Source: an uncultured Scytonema sp.
GTDB taxonomy: Bacteria > Cyanobacteriota > Cyanobacteriia > Cyanobacteriales > Nostocaceae
NCBI GenBank assembly: GCA_937873135.1
Contig: CALMVQ010000087.1
Span: 1 to 33,265 of the forward strand
Length of the DNA: 33,265 nt
Reading direction: 5' to 3'
A program made the position numbers and the translations under genes. The notes below the pieces were generated by a model that worked only from the letters and a program-made list of their open reading frames with translations, ran no database searches and had not been told where the DNA came from. Below are positions 6,577 to 15,077 of the stretch, piece after piece (the stretch's first letter is position 1; every line of letters begins with the position of its first letter).

Positions 6577-7090
6577 AACGATAAATCAACTATTTCGTTG
6601 CTGTCTCAAGACGCGATCACATTAAGAGTCTCGTCTCGAAAAGCCGATAAAATCGTTGGGGTGTGGGGTCAGACGAATGGCACGCTCGATATCGTAAAAA
6701 TTAAGCGACACGGGGACTTGGGGACGCGGTGACGCGGTGAGGCTAGATTTAATGACTGAGAGCACAGTGAGATTGGGCTTGGCTAAAAAGGAAGTGAGGG
6801 CAGTTCACTCGTTTTAACAGTTTAATTGTTTCAAGGGCGTCAAAAAGTCTCCAAATCCCGCTTGTACTCCTATAGATGAGCTTTTTAAGCGTGCAAGGGG
6901 AGAATTTTCAAGATGGGAGCTAATTGCTTTCATTAATAAATAAGTACTCACGCAAAATTAATTGAACATTTATGTAACCTGGAATGACCTTATGACAAGC
7001 ATTTCAGGCAATGCCAATATACAATTAATTTTGCCTAGTACTTACAAGTCAAAATAGACGTTAATAACAAGTGCCATCAACATCACATAA

Positions 7091-7336
7091 TTAATATGAT
7101 AAATTTGAGGAAATTTCTGCATCATTAAGCTTACTTACAAATGCCCCAGAGTATCTTCGTTTTCTCCACGCTTCTGAAATATTTGCTGCAACAGAACGCG
7201 ACGAGCGTCGTATCTGGTCTGTTAAAGAGAAACGTTCCTCGACCGGGAAAGATTTTGTTACCTCAAAAATTATCATCGCCACATCCATTGCATTCTGCCA
7301 TACCCTTAACTCTTTGAATGAGCGGATATTTGCCAT
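7091..7336 (-). pseudogene. Four-helix-bundle (S23/IVP-type) protein, truncated
   Basis: From ATG at 7336 the protein reads MANIRSFKELRVWQNAMDVA, then FPVEERFSLTDQIRRSSRSV and AANISEAWRKRR, the clear signature of the small four-helix-bundle family first seen in 23S rRNA intervening sequences. Members are about 115-125 residues. Here the sequence leaves the family after FVSKLNDAE and stops at 81 residues, losing the fourth helix. The gene sits inside the inverted-repeat element and is probably dead. Function of the family is unknown. Confidence 0.75.
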
Positions 7337-7580
7337 AGAATTATTTAGCCTCAATCATGGGATAGTAATTATCTTATTCTTTCATAAATAAGTGTCTCAA
7401 ATTTTATTGTCGGGTAGATGTTTTGCCTGATCTGGTACAGATGGGATGCAGTAAACTTGTCATAACATCTGTGATAATCTCCTCTCTATTCCACCCACAA
7501 CTATACATAATTTATTTCTTGGATATACTTAAAATCTCCTTATTTCTCCTTTTCCCCTCCTTTCTGGGCGTCTCTCCGCG
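7337..7580. other. Internal non-coding part of the inverted-repeat element
   Basis: AT-rich sequence between the four-helix-bundle start and the right arm. Pyrimidine-rich runs near 7540-7580. No gene supported. Confidence 0.4.
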
Positions 7581-7733
7581 TCACCGCGTCACCGCGTCCC
7601 CAAGTCCCCATGTCGCTTGATTTTTACGATATCGAGCGTGCCATTCGGGGTCAGACCCACCATTCGCCAACAGCATCCTCTAAGAAATCGGGAATCTTAG
7701 TAATATACTAATAGCTGCAATACTTTTAAGAGC

Positions 7734-8516
7734 ATGAGTGAGATAGTTGCCGATATTGATATACCACCTCAGTTTCCCGATCACACTCAACTGCCAGAGT
7801 CTAATGGTACGTTTGTGAAAAATTTCCAAGAGCACCCTCAAAGTATTATTCTAACTGACTCAATTGCTGTAGTTTTACAGCGTCTGCATCCAGATGGACA
7901 GTATTGCATTGGTCAAGACTGTGGCATTTATTGGCGAGAAACTGATCCACCCGAAAAAGGAGCCGAAGCACCAGATTGGTTCTATGTACCTGGTGTATCA
8001 CCAAGACTAGATGACAAAATTCGTCGCTCCTATGTTCTATGGAGGGAATATATCCCTCCATTAATTGCCATAGAATTTGCCAGTGGCAATGGCGATGAAG
8101 AAAGAGATGTGACACCTCTACGCCTTGCGGGTAGTCGGGAAGGCGCGAAGCCAGGTAAATTCTGGGTATATCAGCAAATTATCAGGATTCCCTACTACGC
8201 CATCTATGAAATCAATAATGCCAAGCTGGAGGTTTATCACCTGATAGATTTTTCATACCAAAAGATGCAACCCAATGAGCGAGATCACTACCCCATTCCA
8301 CCTCTAGCAGTGGAATTAGGGCTATGGCAGGGTAGCTACTTGAACAATCCAGAGCAACTCTGGTTGCGTTGGTGGGATGAAGATGGAAACCTGTTACTGG
8401 TTGGCAAAGAAGAAGCTGAGAAGGAAAGACACAGGGCTCTTGCTGCAGAGCAAAAAGCCGCACAGCTTGCAGAACGCTTACGGGCAATGGGCATTGATCC
8501 AGATGCAGAGGAGTAG
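7734..8516 (+). CDS. Uma2-family (DUF820) endonuclease-like protein with coiled-coil tail
   Basis: 260 residues from ATG at 7734. The restriction-endonuclease-like Uma2 fold is seen as a strand pair with acidic residues (EAPDWFYVPGV about residue 80; PPLIAIEFASG about 105) followed by GKFWVYQQIIRIPYYAIYE and a strand-rich C-terminal part. The last ~40 residues (KEEAEKERHRALAAEQKAAQ) form a coiled coil, typical of the cyanobacterial members. Uma2 proteins are very numerous in cyanobacteria and their role is unclear. The segment encoded at 8118-8153 (LRLAGSREGAKP), just before GKFWVY, is not usual at that place and coincides with a DNA palindrome. Confidence 0.8.
   Translation: MSEIVADIDIPPQFPDHTQLPESNGTFVKNFQEHPQSIILTDSIAVVLQRLHPDGQYCIGQDCGIYWRETDPPEKGAEAPDWFYVPGVSPRLDDKIRRSYVLWREYIPPLIAIEFASGNGDEERDVTPLRLAGSREGAKPGKFWVYQQIIRIPYYAIYEINNAKLEVYHLIDFSYQKMQPNERDHYPIPPLAVELGLWQGSYLNNPEQLWLRWWDEDGNLLLVGKEEAEKERHRALAAEQKAAQLAERLRAMGIDPDAEE
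8118..8153 (+). repeat. In-frame palindromic insertion in the Uma2 gene
   Basis: CGCCTT (8121-8126) and AAGGCG (8140-8145) form a stem; the whole 36-bp segment adds 12 residues at a point where other Uma2 proteins usually go directly from a DTTP-like motif to GKFWVYE. The comparison is from memory of the family. Confidence 0.45.
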
Positions 8517-8865
8517 TCTCTGGATCAATGATGGCAACCCTTTCAATGCGTTCATTTGTACTATATTTTTCGCTCTTCTATTAATCTTTGCGCTATAATC
8601 CTTACGGGATTTTCTCCCTTCAAAATGCTCAACCAACGGGTCAATATTTTGACTATTTTGGAGATTGCGATCGCCAGAAATAACATCGATAGCCTCAATC
8701 CCTAATTTGACCCCCTATACAGGGAGGGGGTTTTAACCTTGGATTTATTAGTACATTTGTTCGCGTTGAAAGGGCTGGGTTTAAAGCCCCCAACTTCGTT
8801 ATGAAAAGACGTAAAATATTTGAAACGAGATGGCGTAAGCCACGATGTTTCAATGCGTCATGATC
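8517..8865. other. Intergenic stretch with two hairpins
   Basis: Contains ACCCCCTATACAGGGAGGGG (about 8708-8728), a possible terminator followed by TTTT, and the palindrome at 8820-8853. No gene supported. Confidence 0.45.
8820..8853. repeat. 34-bp hairpin element
   Basis: TTGAAAC ... TGGC GTAA GCCA ... GTTTCAA, symmetrical with a 4-base loop. It is likely a small dispersed palindrome of the genome, immediately before the IS1 remnant. Confidence 0.5.
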
Positions 8866-9070
8866 CAAATCCCCGATTCCGGCGACCATATTGTTAGCAA
8901 GATATATAATATGACCAGAGTAGAGGGTGAAAACACCCGTCTACGCCATTATCTGGCACGATTACATCGAAAAACACTCTGTTATGCGTGCGTCAGTAGA
9001 AATGCTGAAGAATTCTATCTGATTATTACTTCACTATTTAAAGTACCGTTCTATTCCTATATCTGCTTAA
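8866..9070 (+). pseudogene. IS1-family transposase remnant, C-terminal part
   Basis: The frame gives GDHIVSKIYNMTRVEGENTR followed by LRHYLARLHRKTLCYA, the conserved C-terminal region of one group of cyanobacterial IS1-type transposases. After LCYA it shifts one base and reads SVEMLKNSI, stop, LLLHYLKYRSIPISA, stop at 9070. The N-terminal two-thirds are missing. It is an old fragment with a frameshift and a stop codon. Confidence 0.8.
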
Positions 9071-9470
9071 TTCATACCGCAATCAGCAACGCCAGCAATC
9101 GTCTAGGGTGAAGGAGGCACTTGCGGAGGAGTGGTCTTTTTGTGGTTTAGTTATGGTAATACTCACTACAGTGAACATCTATTGTTATAAATCTTCATGG
9201 TCACATATGATAAGGAGACAGCTAATCTTGCACAGTCTACAAGTACAGTTGAAAAGATTACTGATAATGGTTTTCAATCGGCTGCAATATACTGAGGAGT
9301 TAAAAAACTGTAGATGGATGAGCCAGTCGGTTGGAAGGCTCTGTCGAATGAAAACAACTCGTGTGCAGATTGGGAGAAGACGCTTGCGCGGGAGCCACCG
9401 CTCATGCCCTTTTTTTTTAGCTAACACGGCTTATTACGGTGAAACCACAAAGGTTGGACATTTATTCTTA
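9071..9470. other. Probably non-coding leader of the TPR-CHAT gene
   Basis: The TPR-CHAT frame is open back to 9108 and would add 121 residues, but their composition (many Cys, Arg, Trp; no TPR pattern) and position before a signal-like hydrophobic segment argue against translation. No other gene is seen. Confidence 0.5.
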
Positions 9471-12131
9471 TTGATCTCCCTTAAACAATTCTGTAAATAT
9501 TTTGGCTTAGGAACCTGCATTTTTGTATTAATAGTAGGGATGGATGCTGCGCGTTGGGTGGCAATAGCACAGATACCTCAAGTCACTACTGCTATCCCCA
9601 ATTCTTCAATTGTCAAGCTTTCAGCTAATGAGCCATCTCAGTTAGTGCAAATGGGTAAAGCAAACTACCGAGATGGACAGTTCTCAGCAGCAATTGCTGT
9701 ATGGCAAAAAGCTTTAGATTTATTCGTACAACAAGGCGTTCGTCTCCAACAAGCAGTTGTGCTGAGTAATTTATCAATGGCATATCAGCAGTTAGGACAA
9801 TGGAACCAAGCAAATGAGGCGATTGCTAAGAGTATAGCTCTGCTAAAGGAGGCACAGAAGGGGAAAGAGCGAGAAACTTCAACACAAAATCTCTTGGCAG
9901 ATGCGTTGAATATCCAAGGTAGTTTGCAACTAGCTCAAGGACAGGCTCCAAATGCTTTTAACACTTGGCGTCAAGCTACTAATACTTACCAACAAGCTAG
10001 GAATAAAACTGGAGTCAATCGCAGTTTGATCAATCAAGCACAGGCTTTGAGAATGCAAGGGCTTTATCATCATGCACAGGAGACTTTAGATCGGGTTAAC
10101 AAAGCTTTACAAGGGGAACCAGACTCGCTCCTTAAGGCAGCAAGTTTACTGAAATTGGGTAATATGCTGTGGGATAGTGGTGATTTGAACGAGTCTGAAG
10201 CGATATTAAAGCAAAGCTTAGCGATCGCGCAAAAGTTACAGTCAAAAGATGACATTACACGGGCTTTGCTAAATTTGGGTAATAATGCTTATACCCAACG
10301 GCATACTGCGGACGCTCTAAGCTACTATCAACAGGCAATAGCCACAGCCCCTACCCTTAAAATAAAAATACAAGCACAATTAAATCAGCTGTCGCTGTTG
10401 ATAGAAACAGAAGAATGGGCAGCAGCTAAAACTCTCTTAGCTCAAATTCAGCCAGAACTAGACAATATACCTCCTAGTCGCACATCAGTGGCAGCAAGGG
10501 TTAACTTTGTTGATAGTTTAATGAAGGTTAAAAGTGAGGATAAAGATCCTATCTTATCATTAACTGATACTGCTAAAATTTTAGAGATAGCAGTAAAGCA
10601 GGCTGAAGAACTAAGAGATGAACGAGCCAAAGCTGATGCTCTTAGTTACTTAGGGGAACTGTACTTACAAACTCAACAATGGGATAAAGCACGTAAACTC
10701 ACTGGAGAGACCTTAATTTTAGCACAAGCAAGCAATGCTCCAGATATTTCATATCGCTTGCTATGGCAGCTTGGACGAATATTTGTGGCTCAGAACAAAT
10801 ATAAAGAAGCAGTATCAGCTTACACCAAAGCTGTTGAAACCCTTAAATTTATCCGCAACGGCGTCGCATTGAGGAATTCTGAGTTTCGGTTTTCCTTCAT
10901 AAAAAATGTCGAACCAGTTTATCGCGAGTTAGTCGGCTTACTGCTACAACCCCCTCAAATCTCTGAGTCAAAGATAGGGCTAGAGAAAGTGAGTCAGACA
11001 AATCTGAAAAGAGCCCGAGAAGTGATTGAGTCTTTACAAAAAGCGGAGTTGGATTATTACTTTCGCGAAGTTTGCGTAAACAGGAATAAAGTTGAAGTTT
11101 ATCAGCTAGTTGAAGTTGATCAGATTGATCCACAAGCAGCAGTTATTTACCCAATTATTTTACGTGATCGCTTAGAAGTCATCCTCTCCCTACCAAATCA
11201 ATATCAATCTCTACGTCACTACACTACAGCCATTTCCCAGCAACAGAGCGAATATATTTTTGGTCAAATGCAAGCTTCTCTGTCACGTACTTCTTTGACA
11301 CAAGAGCGTTTGCAAGTTGCACAAAAAGTTTACGACTTGCTTATCCGTCCTGCTGAAGCTGACTTGGAAGCCAGTAACATTAAAACCTTAGCATTTGTCC
11401 TTAATGGGATCTTGAAAAATCTCCCAATGGCAGCACTGTATAATGGTCAGCAATATCTAATAGAAAAATATAGCATAGCCATAACTCCCGAACCGCAGCT
11501 ACTGCCATCAAGACACCTACAACGTCAACGTCTCAAAGTTTTGTTGGCTGGAGTGAGTGAGCCCACACAAGGCTTTGCCTCCTTACCAGGTGTCAAGTCA
11601 GAATTTACCGGAATCGAATCAAAAACTCCGGCTCAAGTACTACTGAATCAAACATTCACCAAAGCCGTTATTCAGCAAAAAATCCGTGCTACCCCATTTC
11701 AAGTCGTACACTTAGCAACCCACGGTCAATTTAGTTCCAACGCCGCTGACACTTATATTCTCACCTGGGATAGTCGGTTAGATGCAAAACAGTTGGGAGA
11801 AATACTAACAAGCAGCGGAGAAAAGACATCAACTCCTATTGAATTGCTGGTTCTCAGTGCTTGTCAAAGTGCAAATGGTGATAAACTTGCTGCTCTGGGA
11901 CTTGCAGGTGTGGCAGTGCGTTCTGGTGCCCGCAGTACACTAGGAACTTTGTGGCCTGTGGATGACAAGTCTACTGCCACTTTTATGGTAGAATTTTATA
12001 ATCGACTTCTCCAATTTCAAACAACTAAAGCAGAAGCTCTGCGGCAGGCGCAACTGAAGCTCCTAAGTTACCCAGAATACAGGCATCCTTTCTATTGGGC
12101 AGCTTTTGTACTTGTGGGCAATTGGCTTTAA
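9471..12131 (+). CDS. Exported TPR-CHAT protein (caspase-like protease domain)
   Basis: About 886 residues from a proposed TTG start at 9471 (AAAGG lies upstream); an ATG at 9540 is an alternative, but it would cut the hydrophobic segment FGLGTCIFVLIVG. TPRs fill residues ~50-420 (for example ANYRDGQFSAAIAVWQKALD, and LGELYLQTQQWDKARKLT). The C-terminal CHAT domain, a caspase-related fold, has the catalytic pair in VHLATHGQF (His ~751) and VLSACQSAN (Cys ~798), followed by the usual SGARSTLGTLWPVDD and FYWAAFVLVG. Both catalytic residues are present. The signal-like N-terminus implies export or membrane anchoring. It is followed by DUF928 and haemagglutinin-type genes, a grouping common in cyanobacteria, so it may process or scaffold cell-surface proteins; substrate unknown. 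Confidence 0.85.
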   Translation: MISLKQFCKYFGLGTCIFVLIVGMDAARWVAIAQIPQVTTAIPNSSIVKLSANEPSQLVQMGKANYRDGQFSAAIAVWQKALDLFVQQGVRLQQAVVLSNLSMAYQQLGQWNQANEAIAKSIALLKEAQKGKERETSTQNLLADALNIQGSLQLAQGQAPNAFNTWRQATNTYQQARNKTGVNRSLINQAQALRMQGLYHHAQETLDRVNKALQGEPDSLLKAASLLKLGNMLWDSGDLNESEAILKQSLAIAQKLQSKDDITRALLNLGNNAYTQRHTADALSYYQQAIATAPTLKIKIQAQLNQLSLLIETEEWAAAKTLLAQIQPELDNIPPSRTSVAARVNFVDSLMKVKSEDKDPILSLTDTAKILEIAVKQAEELRDERAKADALSYLGELYLQTQQWDKARKLTGETLILAQASNAPDISYRLLWQLGRIFVAQNKYKEAVSAYTKAVETLKFIRNGVALRNSEFRFSFIKNVEPVYRELVGLLLQPPQISESKIGLEKVSQTNLKRAREVIESLQKAELDYYFREVCVNRNKVEVYQLVEVDQIDPQAAVIYPIILRDRLEVILSLPNQYQSLRHYTTAISQQQSEYIFGQMQASLSRTSLTQERLQVAQKVYDLLIRPAEADLEASNIKTLAFVLNGILKNLPMAALYNGQQYLIEKYSIAITPEPQLLPSRHLQRQRLKVLLAGVSEPTQGFASLPGVKSEFTGIESKTPAQVLLNQTFTKAVIQQKIRATPFQVVHLATHGQFSSNAADTYILTWDSRLDAKQLGEILTSSGEKTSTPIELLVLSACQSANGDKLAALGLAGVAVRSGARSTLGTLWPVDDKSTATFMVEFYNRLLQFQTTKAEALRQAQLKLLSYPEYRHPFYWAAFVLVGNWL

Positions 12132-12158
12132 TAGTGAATGGAATAACAAGAATATAGC

Positions 12159-12241
12159 GGTTCCCAACCTCGTGAGGTACGTTTTTAAAGCTGCTTATTA
12201 TATTGTAAAAAATTTAAGCGTACCTCAGTTAACTGGGAAGC
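12159..12241. repeat. Small inverted-repeat element
   Basis: GGTTCCCAACCTCGTGAGGT plus ACG at 12159-12181 is an imperfect inverted copy of CGTACCTCAGTTAACTGGGA plus AGC at 12219-12241. It lies between the TPR-CHAT and DUF928 genes and could fold in the transcript. Confidence 0.6.
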
Positions 12242-12353
12242 GTTATAATACACTTGCTACAAAAAAGAAAGCAAAAATATGCCAAAGGGTCTAGAATCAT
12301 AGTGTCTATGATCCAAATTTAATTAGCAACTTCCCTTGACAGGAGAGTCTCTT

Positions 12354-13136
12354 ATGGCTTGGGCAGAGTTTCACCAACGATTGACACTCATTTTTGTCAT
12401 ACAATTGGCTGCTACCTTAGGTTTACTGACTGACGTACAGGCTACAACTCCACGCCAGACTATGTCTGCAACTAGAAAGTCTAAGATGACGTTTGAGCCT
12501 CCGCCTAACCAATCTGCGCCTAAAGTAACAGTAGGTGGCGGCAGACGCGATAATGATCGATGCCAGCAAGATAGAAAACCTCCAAATCAACCCTTAGTCA
12601 AGGGAACAACTGACCAAACTCTGACTCTGCTTTTACCATCTACAAAGTGGGGGTTAACCGTGTCCCCTCACCCAACTTTTATGGTATACGTGCCTCAGAC
12701 TTCTGCATCGTCAGTGGTATTCACTTTGGAAAATCAGCAGGGTGAAGGGATTTATAAGACAAAGTTTGACTTGAAAGGAACTCCAGGCATTGTTAGTTTC
12801 AGTCTACCAGTGACTGAACCACCATTGGAAATAGGCAAGGATTATAAATGGGTTGTATCGATGGTTTGTCAACCAAGCGGACCCACAGACCCCTTTACCG
12901 AGGGGGTTGTCCGGCGGATTCAACCAAACCCAGTACTAGTAAGTCAATTAGATAGGGCAAAATCTTTGGATCAGGTGTTGATGTATGCCAAATCTGGAGT
13001 ATGGTATGAAGCAGCAAATGATTTGGCTAGTTTACGCAAATCCCAGCCACAAAATGCTGAATTGACAACAGCCTGGAAAGAGTTGCTGCAATCGGTAGGT
13101 TTAGATGGGATTTCCTCTGCTCCGTTGAAAAACTAA
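12354..13136 (+). CDS. DUF928 family exported protein
   Basis: 260 residues from ATG at 12354, preceded by AGGAGAG at 12341-12347; an upstream TTG at 12336 lies before that ribosome site and is rejected. The N-terminus (MAWAEFHQRLTLIFVIQLAA) is a signal peptide. The body shows the DUF928 pattern: VGGGRRDNDRC, LVKGTTDQTLTLLLPSTKWG, LTVSPHPTFMVYVP, a beta-rich middle (VSFSLP, YKWVVSMVCQPSG), and a C-terminal helical part WYEAANDLASLRKSQPQNAE ending near LLQSVGLDGI. Function is unknown; these proteins usually sit beside CHAT-TPR and haemagglutinin-type genes, as here. Confidence 0.88.
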   Translation: MAWAEFHQRLTLIFVIQLAATLGLLTDVQATTPRQTMSATRKSKMTFEPPPNQSAPKVTVGGGRRDNDRCQQDRKPPNQPLVKGTTDQTLTLLLPSTKWGLTVSPHPTFMVYVPQTSASSVVFTLENQQGEGIYKTKFDLKGTPGIVSFSLPVTEPPLEIGKDYKWVVSMVCQPSGPTDPFTEGVVRRIQPNPVLVSQLDRAKSLDQVLMYAKSGVWYEAANDLASLRKSQPQNAELTTAWKELLQSVGLDGISSAPLKN

Positions 13137-13192
13137 CTAGTGATGTACTCATCACTAAATATTTCAGCTACGGCAATTTATAGAGGAGTAAA

Positions 13193-14959
13193 ATGTCTGG
13201 GATGGGTCTTAGGGAGCACTGGTTATTGAAGATAATGATAAGTCTTGCTTACGTATTCTCCACAAAGTGTGTTGTTGCTCAAATTACACCTGATAGAACC
13301 CTACCCAATAATTCTAACGTTACAATCAATGGCAGTGTCTTTAATATTACTGGGGGAACGCAAGCAGGACGCAACTTATTCCACAGTTTCCAACAGTTTT
13401 CTGTCCCGACTGGGAGTACAGCTTCTTTCAACAATGGACTGGATATACAGAATATATTTAGCCGTGTTACAGGTGGAACAATATCTAACATTGAAGGGAT
13501 AATCAAAGCGTCGGGCAGTGCTAATCTGTTTTTTATTAACCCGTCGGGGATTGTTTTTGGACATAATGCTAGTTTGAATGTCGGTGGTTCGTTTGTAGCA
13601 ACCACTGCTAATGCTATTCAATTTGGTAATCAGGGGACTTTCAGTGCTAGTGTACCAAATAATCCTGCATTACTAACAATTAATCCAACAGCTTTGTTTT
13701 ATAACCAGATTGCTGCTGCACCAATTCAAAACAACTCTACTGCACCAGCAGGATCTACTCCTGCTGGATTTAATGCATCTGGTTTACGTGTTGGGGATGG
13801 AAAAAGTTTGCTACTGGTTGGCGGCAATGTCAACATGGACGGTGGGCAACTGAATGCTTATGGTGGTCGAGTCGAGTTAGGAGGTTTGATATCAACAGGA
13901 AATGTAGGGCTAAATGTGGATGGCGATAAATTAAGCTTGAATTTTCCTGATTCTAGCACACGAGCAGATATATCTTTGACTGATGGCGCTAGTGTACGTG
14001 TTAATAGCAGTGGTGGCGGAAGTATCGCAGTTAATGCTCGCAATCTCAATATTACAGGCGCAAGTACCTTATCAGCAAGCACTTTTGGACAAGGCGATGC
14101 AGGAAATGTTGAAATTAATGCTCGTTCCATTCTTCTTGGGAAAGGATTGATTACCGCTACAACAAACTCAGGTAACGGCGGCAATATTAACCTAACAGCA
14201 CAGAACAGCTTACTCCTACGCAATGGTAGCCTAATCTCTGCCAACGCGGGCACAGCCCAAGCAGATGGCAATGGCGGTAACATCATTGTTACTACACCCG
14301 TTATCTTAGCAGTACCAAACGAAAACAGCGACATCACAGCGAACGCTTATTCTGGTAGGGGTGGTAATATTAACATCAATGTTCTACTGTTGTTTGGTAT
14401 TCAAGCACGTCCGCAACCATCAGCCCAAACAAATGATATTACTGCCACCTCTCAGACAGGCGCAGGCGCTACATCAAATGGTCAAGTAAATCTTTCTAAT
14501 AGTGTTGGTATTGAACAGACTTTTCTATTACTCGAATTACCCAGCTTGAGCGTGATAGAGTCCGACTCCAGAATCGTTACATCAGATCCCTACCCCCGAA
14601 GCGCTCAATTTTGTCAACCAAGCAGACACTATGTAGATACACACAGTAGCTACTTCATTATAGAACAAGGTAGACTGCGTGACAGCTTTCAAGAGATATT
14701 TTCAGGTGAGGAAGCATTGGTTGATCTACTGGATTTGCCAGATAACAAAAATACTGATAGTACAGCGAGTCAAAACGTCTCTACATCCCCACTTCGCCAC
14801 ATCCCCAAAGCTTCTTCTCACCCAGTGGAGATTATGCAAGCACGGGGATGGGTTAATAACGGTGATGGCACAGTCACTCTAGTGGCAGCAGAGTCTAATG
14901 TGACACCTCACAACTCTGCACTCACTCCAGCAAGTTGTCAAACTTCACCCCAACAGTAA
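13193..14959 (+). CDS. Filamentous-haemagglutinin-type secreted protein (two-partner secretion)
   Basis: 588 residues from ATG at 13193, with AGAGGAG at 13182-13188. After a signal peptide, the N-terminal TPS domain reads NNSNVTINGSVFNITGGTQA, NLFHSFQQFSVPTGSTASF and GSANLFFINPSGIVFGHNAS, the motif by which an outer-membrane TpsB (Omp85-like) pore recognises its partner. Beta-helix repeats with GNGGNI motifs follow to about residue 420. The C-terminal ~130 residues end in the common cyanobacterial tail ARGWVNNGDGTVTLV. It is probably a short surface or secreted beta-helix protein. No TpsB gene is in the window. It appears to form an operon with the DUF928 gene (56-bp gap) and perhaps the TPR-CHAT gene. 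Confidence 0.88.
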   Translation: MSGMGLREHWLLKIMISLAYVFSTKCVVAQITPDRTLPNNSNVTINGSVFNITGGTQAGRNLFHSFQQFSVPTGSTASFNNGLDIQNIFSRVTGGTISNIEGIIKASGSANLFFINPSGIVFGHNASLNVGGSFVATTANAIQFGNQGTFSASVPNNPALLTINPTALFYNQIAAAPIQNNSTAPAGSTPAGFNASGLRVGDGKSLLLVGGNVNMDGGQLNAYGGRVELGGLISTGNVGLNVDGDKLSLNFPDSSTRADISLTDGASVRVNSSGGGSIAVNARNLNITGASTLSASTFGQGDAGNVEINARSILLGKGLITATTNSGNGGNINLTAQNSLLLRNGSLISANAGTAQADGNGGNIIVTTPVILAVPNENSDITANAYSGRGGNININVLLLFGIQARPQPSAQTNDITATSQTGAGATSNGQVNLSNSVGIEQTFLLLELPSLSVIESDSRIVTSDPYPRSAQFCQPSRHYVDTHSSYFIIEQGRLRDSFQEIFSGEEALVDLLDLPDNKNTDSTASQNVSTSPLRHIPKASSHPVEIMQARGWVNNGDGTVTLVAAESNVTPHNSALTPASCQTSPQQ

Positions 14960-15077
14960 TATTATATGTCTATGGTGGTTTTCGGTTGAGTGGCTAAGTT
15001 TTGGAATCACTGAAGCGATGACTACGAACATAGACTTCATTAAAATGAAAATTGCTGGAAGTCCAGGGGGTTCTGCA

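Larger units (their letters stand above)
6674..7647. mobile_element. About 1-kb element bounded by 67-bp inverted repeats
   Basis: The 67 bases at 6674-6740 and the reverse complement of 7581-7647 differ at only two positions. The arms begin CGAATGGCACGCTCGATATC and end with the G-rich run GACGCGGTGACGCGGTGA. Both are flanked by GGGGTCAG-type sequence. Between them lie about 840 bp with a decayed four-helix-bundle gene at 7091-7336 and otherwise no ORF I can support. This looks like a non-autonomous element or a recently inverted segment; no transposase is visible. Confidence 0.65.

Noticed and set aside
9108-9470. N-terminal extension of the TPR-CHAT protein
   Set aside because: Odd composition, no family-like pattern, and it would place the signal-like segment at residue ~130.
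13279-14337. Long minus-strand open frames opposite the haemagglutinin-type gene
   Set aside because: Low-complexity mirror images of its repeat coding; no start context or family pattern.
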